Positions 59,078 to 64,000 of a DNA stretch of 64,000 bases are shown here, one piece after another (within the stretch, counting starts at the first letter, position 1; each line of letters opens with the position of its first letter). A model generated the notes under the pieces. That model had not been told where the DNA came from and searched no databases. It worked only from the letters and a program-made list of their open reading frames with translations. The position numbers and the translations under genes are program-made. Origin of the DNA: Fennellomyces sp. T-0311 (lineage: Eukaryota; Mucoromycota; Mucoromycetes; Mucorales; Lichtheimiaceae); NCBI GenBank assembly GCA_025266875.1, contig JALLLT010000010.1:682001-746000 (forward strand). The letters are read 5' to 3'.

Positions 59078-62000
59078 TATTTATGGATATTTAATCGTAG
59101 CATCGTAATTTTTATGTCATGATACGTATAGATTGTAATACTTGGGTTACTTTTTGGAGTTTATTAGAGAAGGGAATTAAGCGTAACGTTGTGTCGGATA
59201 CTATCAGATATGGGAACGGCTCTGAAATAGGAATGGTTGTCCTACCAAAGGCATGAAAGGCGTTATATGGACATCCAGAGGCACCAAAGACAATGGATCC
59301 TTTGGATGGCCCTAAATGACATCGAATGGCATGCATTCCAAGCTAAAGGCACAAATGGCTCTGGGAAGGTAACTCCGATGAGAAACTTTTCCGATGACAG
59401 GGCTACGGTACAGCAACTTGAAGGTACTTACGGCACTATACGAAGGAAAAAGGATTAAGTGTATATCAGCTGTCTCGACGGCTCCGTTGTATCGGAACAC
59501 TCAAAATTGAAATCCTGTGGGCATGGGCACCTCATGATAAATGTGGTTTATACATCTCTTGATACCTCAATGCCGTAATTGTACTTCATCCGCATAGCAT
59601 TCTTTCCGTGTAACGTTCTTGAATTTGGTATAGAGCATCGAGGAAACTGATACGAGAATATTTAGGTGAAAAATATAAGATGCAACGTCAAAAGCTGAAC
59701 TGAAAAGTTCACCTATAACCATTTCGGGAAAGCTATAAGCGAGCTGCAAAACTTAATACTTCTATGTGCCGGATCAAAGGATACATTACATTGGAAGAAT
59801 TTCAGCATGTACAGCCAATATATTGAAACAATGGGGCAGATGGATCAGGATTCGTTGGTTCTTGGTTTCTATACCAGGCTTAAAACGCTACAAACAGAGT
59901 ATTGCACCTACTTCAATGGTATCCAGCCTTAAAAAGCCTTGGCTCTCTGCTGCATTGACTGCTGGTACCATCCATAGCAAATCTAGTCGGATCTGGCAGT
60001 GCGTTGTCCGTATTCACGCATAACTTATCAACAAGACGGCCACCAGATATCAACAGGTAATATGCATGATCTGTGGCATAAATCAATTTTTTTTGGCTTG
60101 GTGCAAAGAGCCCATGCCCCAGGAGAAATCATCACCCCTTCTAACCGGCCTACATTCACCTCAACTACTAGGTTTTCCGTACCCCAGATACGAAGAAAGG
60201 AGCATAACTCAATTATGACTGCCTTCACACTCAAAGCAAGCATGTGGAGTGAATTTGTAAGTAGCAGCAGTTCTTGATTAATTAGTCATACGAAGAACTT
60301 TTGTATGTGGTTCCTGGTGTGCTTTTAATCTATCATAAGTAGTTTGATAACGTACCGAAAAGGCTTTAAGAAAGCAAAAGGTTGGTGTGGTGGGTATTAT
60401 TATTTTAGGTGGATACGATATATACATAAAACTAAGCATTTACAGGATTGGACTACGGGTGTGATGTTGATATGTATTGCCGTCGCATCTTCATAAGCAA
60501 CAGACAAGTAATAAGCAAATAATAAGAACGAATAATTTTTTCAAAGACAATGAGAAGACTGGTACTGCTTCGGTAGCTCTGGGTCTCAAACTCCAGGAAG
60601 CATCGCTTACCGCAATAAGCAAAAGGACAAGGTCAGTGACAAGGTTATGGAGAAAAACGAATTCCAGGTCAAGTTAGCCGATAAGGTTGCCGATGACAAG
60701 GATAATGTCAAAGCAGTGGTAAAAACCAAGGACAAAGGCAAAGGCACGGATACGATTATGCTTGGCTTGCTTGGTGGCTGTTCAGCCAGTTTTCCGCAGG
60801 GACTATATTGCTTCATCGCAAGTTCGCTTTCAGAGGTAGGAATACGGTTATTCCGGGGAGGATAATCCTTCTCTTCCATCTTGCAGCTCAACGGGTGACC
60901 ATTCTGTGGCTCGAGTGGCAGTGACAGCATTTCCTTGGAAGTGTATACGGATTTCATCGATGGCTTTGCTTTTACAGTGATAAGTTTTTGAGTGCTGTTC
61001 TCGAGTAACAAAGGAGCCGCAGGCTGGGCGGGACAGACTAAGGTGGAGACGGCATGACAGAGTTTGTTGTACAGTTTCTTGCAACCTTCGAGGATATCGC
61101 GGACAGGGATGTCATGAATACGGCTGAGGAGGGTATGCATTTTTCAGAGTAGTGTATCTTGTTGTAAAAAGTGTGTGAAGTAAAAGCCAAATGCGAAAAG
61201 TGCGAAGAAATATGTTTTCAATCAAAAAGAAAAGTACATACCCCCTTTATAGGCTCCGAGGATGTCCATGTAAAAGATAAATAAAGTACTGGTCAAAAAC
61301 CTGTTTATCATATCAAAAAACAATAGGTCATGCACAGAATCGAAACAAGATTCCTGCAGGCAGTTTGTTTTTCTCTCACGAAATAATCATCATGCTACTT
61401 CACATGAAGCGAAGCAATCATTCATAAGTCAGAGCGGATGACTTCGATAACAATTTATAATAGTGCAGAAACTACGATGGTTTACAGTCAAGACAGGGCC
61501 TTGGGTTATTACGTATAATTTTCTTGGCAGCCATCTAAAATAATAAGTAGTACAATAGCGGGTCGATAAAGTACTTTTTTGCCTTTACATATCGATAATC
61601 GTCATGTGTATTAGCTAGTTATAGTGCTGTTTATCATTACCAGACTCAGGTTAATAATGAAGTAAGCTAGCGCTTATATGGCTAGAGCTCATGAATTGAT
61701 AAATGCAATAGCAGCTCCTTTTTGTTAAATGCGTACTATCCTGGACATAATCGATGCATAAAAAGAACGAATTAAATGATTTCATTGAGATTTTGCGTGA
61801 GATCTATGGTAAGGGATGCATGCGATGATATATATGCCGAGCGTCGACGGAGTGACCGAGTGTCACATATGTGCGACTTTTAACACTGGATTAAGCATAT
61901 CCCGCAGCTGATTGCATCAACTTCATTTGTTTTACATTAGACTAGTAGTAAGTAACAAAAAACTGGAGAGTATATATCACAATAAGGTTCCTGTAGAATA

Positions 62001-63400
62001 ACGGTTACCATTGAACGGTGTATGTGTCCTAGCAGAAGTAAGCAAGCTTGTTGATTTTCAACTATACAGTTTACCGTTATTGGGCCACTGTCTATCACTG
62101 ACATATGTATAAAAGGATCGGTCAAGGCTGAAAGATAAAATATATCATTGTTAACCCATGGACACTAGTATAGGGTCACGTTTCACACTCGCTTATGCCC
62201 GGAAGTGAAGCTCATCACGTGCAGTTATAAACAAATGCAAGCGTATAAGTCATTCACAAGACCAAGGTGCTACTACATCGTGGCAGCACTATGCTTACAG
62301 CAAGTCCAGTTTTTGGACTTACTTCGATGCTGACTACCAGATCCAGATGGAAATATGGATCAAATTGTTAAAAAAAATAAGTATTGCCATTCCAAAGTAA
62401 TTGTATATCATCAAACTTTGAGATCTATAATAAAATATACAAATTTAGATATACATAGCCAAAGATTATTACTGAATTCTCTTATATAAAGTACACCTGT
62501 CGATGTGTGCCTCGAGTCCAAAACTGAACAGTTGCCTATATTTGCGCTATAGGCTCGCTTTGCGTATCAATCTCAACGTACCAGTTGCTCAATATCTAGC
62601 ATCCATGAGCGAAATGTAGCATACGGATTCAGTACGGATAAAAGAATCTCATAACAAAAGCAGGTTAGACTTCATTGACAACACTTATTCACAAGTCCGT
62701 GCTAAATTTGCGGGTACGCTCTACGAAACATTACCATTCGGGTATATAAAATTAGCTGTTCCTCTGGGTTATATGTCACCTTGAGTAACTTCCATCTTAC
62801 CGCCTTGATGTGGCGGGCGAACCTGTTGTCAATGATGAAGATCCACATAAATAACAAAGAGATGTGTAGTTGACCAATAGATGAACAGTGTCCTTCATGT
62901 GGTGTGCATGTTTGACCCTAGAAAGACAGCCGCGAAAATCAAAAGGGGCTAGGTCAAATCTATTACGTTTGTTGCTTCTGGCGATTTTTCATCTTCCACC
63001 AATTCCTGGCCTTCCTCAGCCACTTCTCAGCTTGCTGAATAGCTCAGACTCCACGAGCATTCAATTTTTAGTGATATTCGAAGGTACACTATAGTTCTAC
63101 CTTCGCCTTTGCTTCCTTGGGTGCCACCATCTATCGTAACTATACCAACACCCGAGGAGGTATATATGCATTATATATTTAAAGCGGAATCTTCCATTGC
63201 ATCGGTACCTGCTGCCTGAAAGGAATCCTCTCTCCTCACCCACTTTTGCCCAATATACATTTATGATTTGCCGAGGAGCAAGTCAATAGATGAAGCGATA
63301 TTTTAAAAGTTAATTACAACCAAAGCGTGATAATTAAGGTTTGGGTATCCTGGATTTCTTTTTAAGACATAGATCATCCAACTCTTCTCTCTCGCAAGGC
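59078..63400. other. 4.3-kb region without a supportable gene
   Basis: Mostly AT-rich DNA. A frame at 60607-61140 (-, 177 aa) is uninterrupted but its C-terminal half is low-complexity Ser/Leu/Thr, complementary to a Lys/Asp-rich stretch (+ strand near 60,620-60,760). Neither strand gives a recognisable protein, so it is not called. Sequence near 59,250-59,340 may contain subterminal repeats of the Plavaka region. No tRNA, MITE or array was seen. Confidence 0.4.
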
Positions 63401-63409
63401 ATAATGGGT

Positions 63410-64000
63410 ACCGTGGAACCTCATGTCAAAATTTTGAACAGCTGTTGAGTAAGTACGGGAGGAACCACTGTGAATTACGTATCCAAACATCTAGTGATTT
63501 GCTTCGTGGTCGTCAGTATACTGTGCCGACCGCTGATGAAATAGCCGTATTATTGATTGTTAATAATTCGTGTGAGAAGGTCCAGGGGTCCGAGATATTG
63601 TGATATTCCGCGGAACTGACGGACTCACATCAACGGTATCAATCGTGGGGAAGCTCTACTGCATTATGTTCTTATGATCCTCGTGGTGAGGCAAGCTCGC
63701 GGGAAGGTATCCACTACTGGGGCGGGCGTCGGAAGGGTCATAATAGCATTGATGAACCCCACCATGGCGACCAAAGCACTGCTTCTGTTCGAGAATACTA
63801 CGCATATCATATCCAGAAAAGAGAGACGAACCCTTTCTACATCTTTACAGACGCCTCTATATCAGTATATTGTCGATATGTACGCTAAAATCGAGCATCT
63901 TCGAGCGCGTTAATGTCGTACAAACAATGGCAACTGCGTGTTGAGCGGCATGGATGATGCGATTCAGCAGGATACCAGTCACGACAGCCAGGAGCTCGCA
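63410..64000 (+). pseudogene. Helitron replicase fragment (Helitron_like_N region), frameshifted and cut by window end
   Basis: Pieces of the Helitron N-terminal domain appear in different plus-strand frames: YTVPTADEIAVLLI near 63,520-63,560, INRGEALLHYVLM near 63,640-63,675, VREYYAYHIQKR near 63,790-63,825 and LYQYIVDMYAKIEHLRA near 63,855-63,910. In intact Helitrons these follow each other in one frame as a DEIA block, an LHYxLLFPxGE block, EYYAYRxxxR and LFQQYxVDxYAKIEQxRL. Here at least two frame changes separate them, so this copy cannot encode an intact replicase/helicase. The downstream part lies outside the window. A splice explanation for the frame change near 63,840 was looked for and not found. 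Confidence 0.7.

Noticed and set aside
60607..61140. 177-codon minus-strand frame
   Set aside because: Half is low-complexity Ser/Leu/Thr antisense to a Lys/Asp-rich stretch, with no motif or intron signal on either strand.

Overview
The window looks like nuclear DNA of a filamentous fungus, most likely an early-diverging Mucoromycota species. The evidence is indirect. Almost every recognisable gene is split by 42-75 nt GT-AG introns with a CTRAY-like branch site. Genes sit in tight convergent, divergent and tandem arrangements. Plavaka/CACTA-type transposases with many introns lie between them. No rRNA or tRNA gene was found. The species itself cannot be named from what is visible.

Layout. 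0.35-0.76 kb: a small C2H2 zinc-finger gene (-). 0.87-6.37 kb: AT-rich DNA with no gene I can support. 6.37-10.99 kb: a mitochondrial MTFP1-like protein (+), a GT49/LARGE-type glycosyltransferase (+) and a USF-like bHLH-zipper factor (-). 11-16.7 kb: long intergenic DNA with a (CA)n microsatellite and a 172-bp MITE. 16.7-30.2 kb: a dense block of conserved genes: GOST-family seven-TM protein (+), thioredoxin-like/F-box protein (-), eIF3f (-), proteasome ATPase RPT5 (+), a large ArAE/DUF2421 transporter (+), a possible small gene (+) and SRP54 (+). 30.64-35.74 kb: one complete CACTA-like DNA transposon with terminal inverted repeats, a 3-bp target duplication, an uninterrupted Tnp2-type transposase and a divergent second gene. 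35.7-39.9 kb: decayed coding-like DNA. 39.9-46.8 kb: PPIP5K/Vip1 inositol pyrophosphate kinase (+), ribosomal protein uS7/RPS5 (-) and an oxysterol-binding protein (+). 49.7-50.8 kb: a polytopic membrane protein (-). 53.3-59.1 kb: a second transposon-like region with a 22-bp tandem repeat array, an unknown 318-aa gene (-) and a divergent 15-exon Plavaka-type transposase (+). 63.4-64 kb: a frameshifted Helitron fragment running off the window.

The host genes are mostly housekeeping: translation (eIF3f, RPS5), targeting to the ER (SRP54), proteolysis (RPT5), secretory pathway and lipids (GOST protein, GT49, OSBP), inositol signalling (Vip1) and mitochondria (MTFP1-like). They do not form one pathway. 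The most interesting material is the pair of two-gene transposons. Each has a transposase with a reading frame that stays open after splicing and a divergently transcribed partner gene of unknown function. One has a direct-repeat array between the two promoters, the other a tandem array beyond the partner gene. All exon boundaries were set by hand from splice signals, reading phase and family conservation, with no transcript data.
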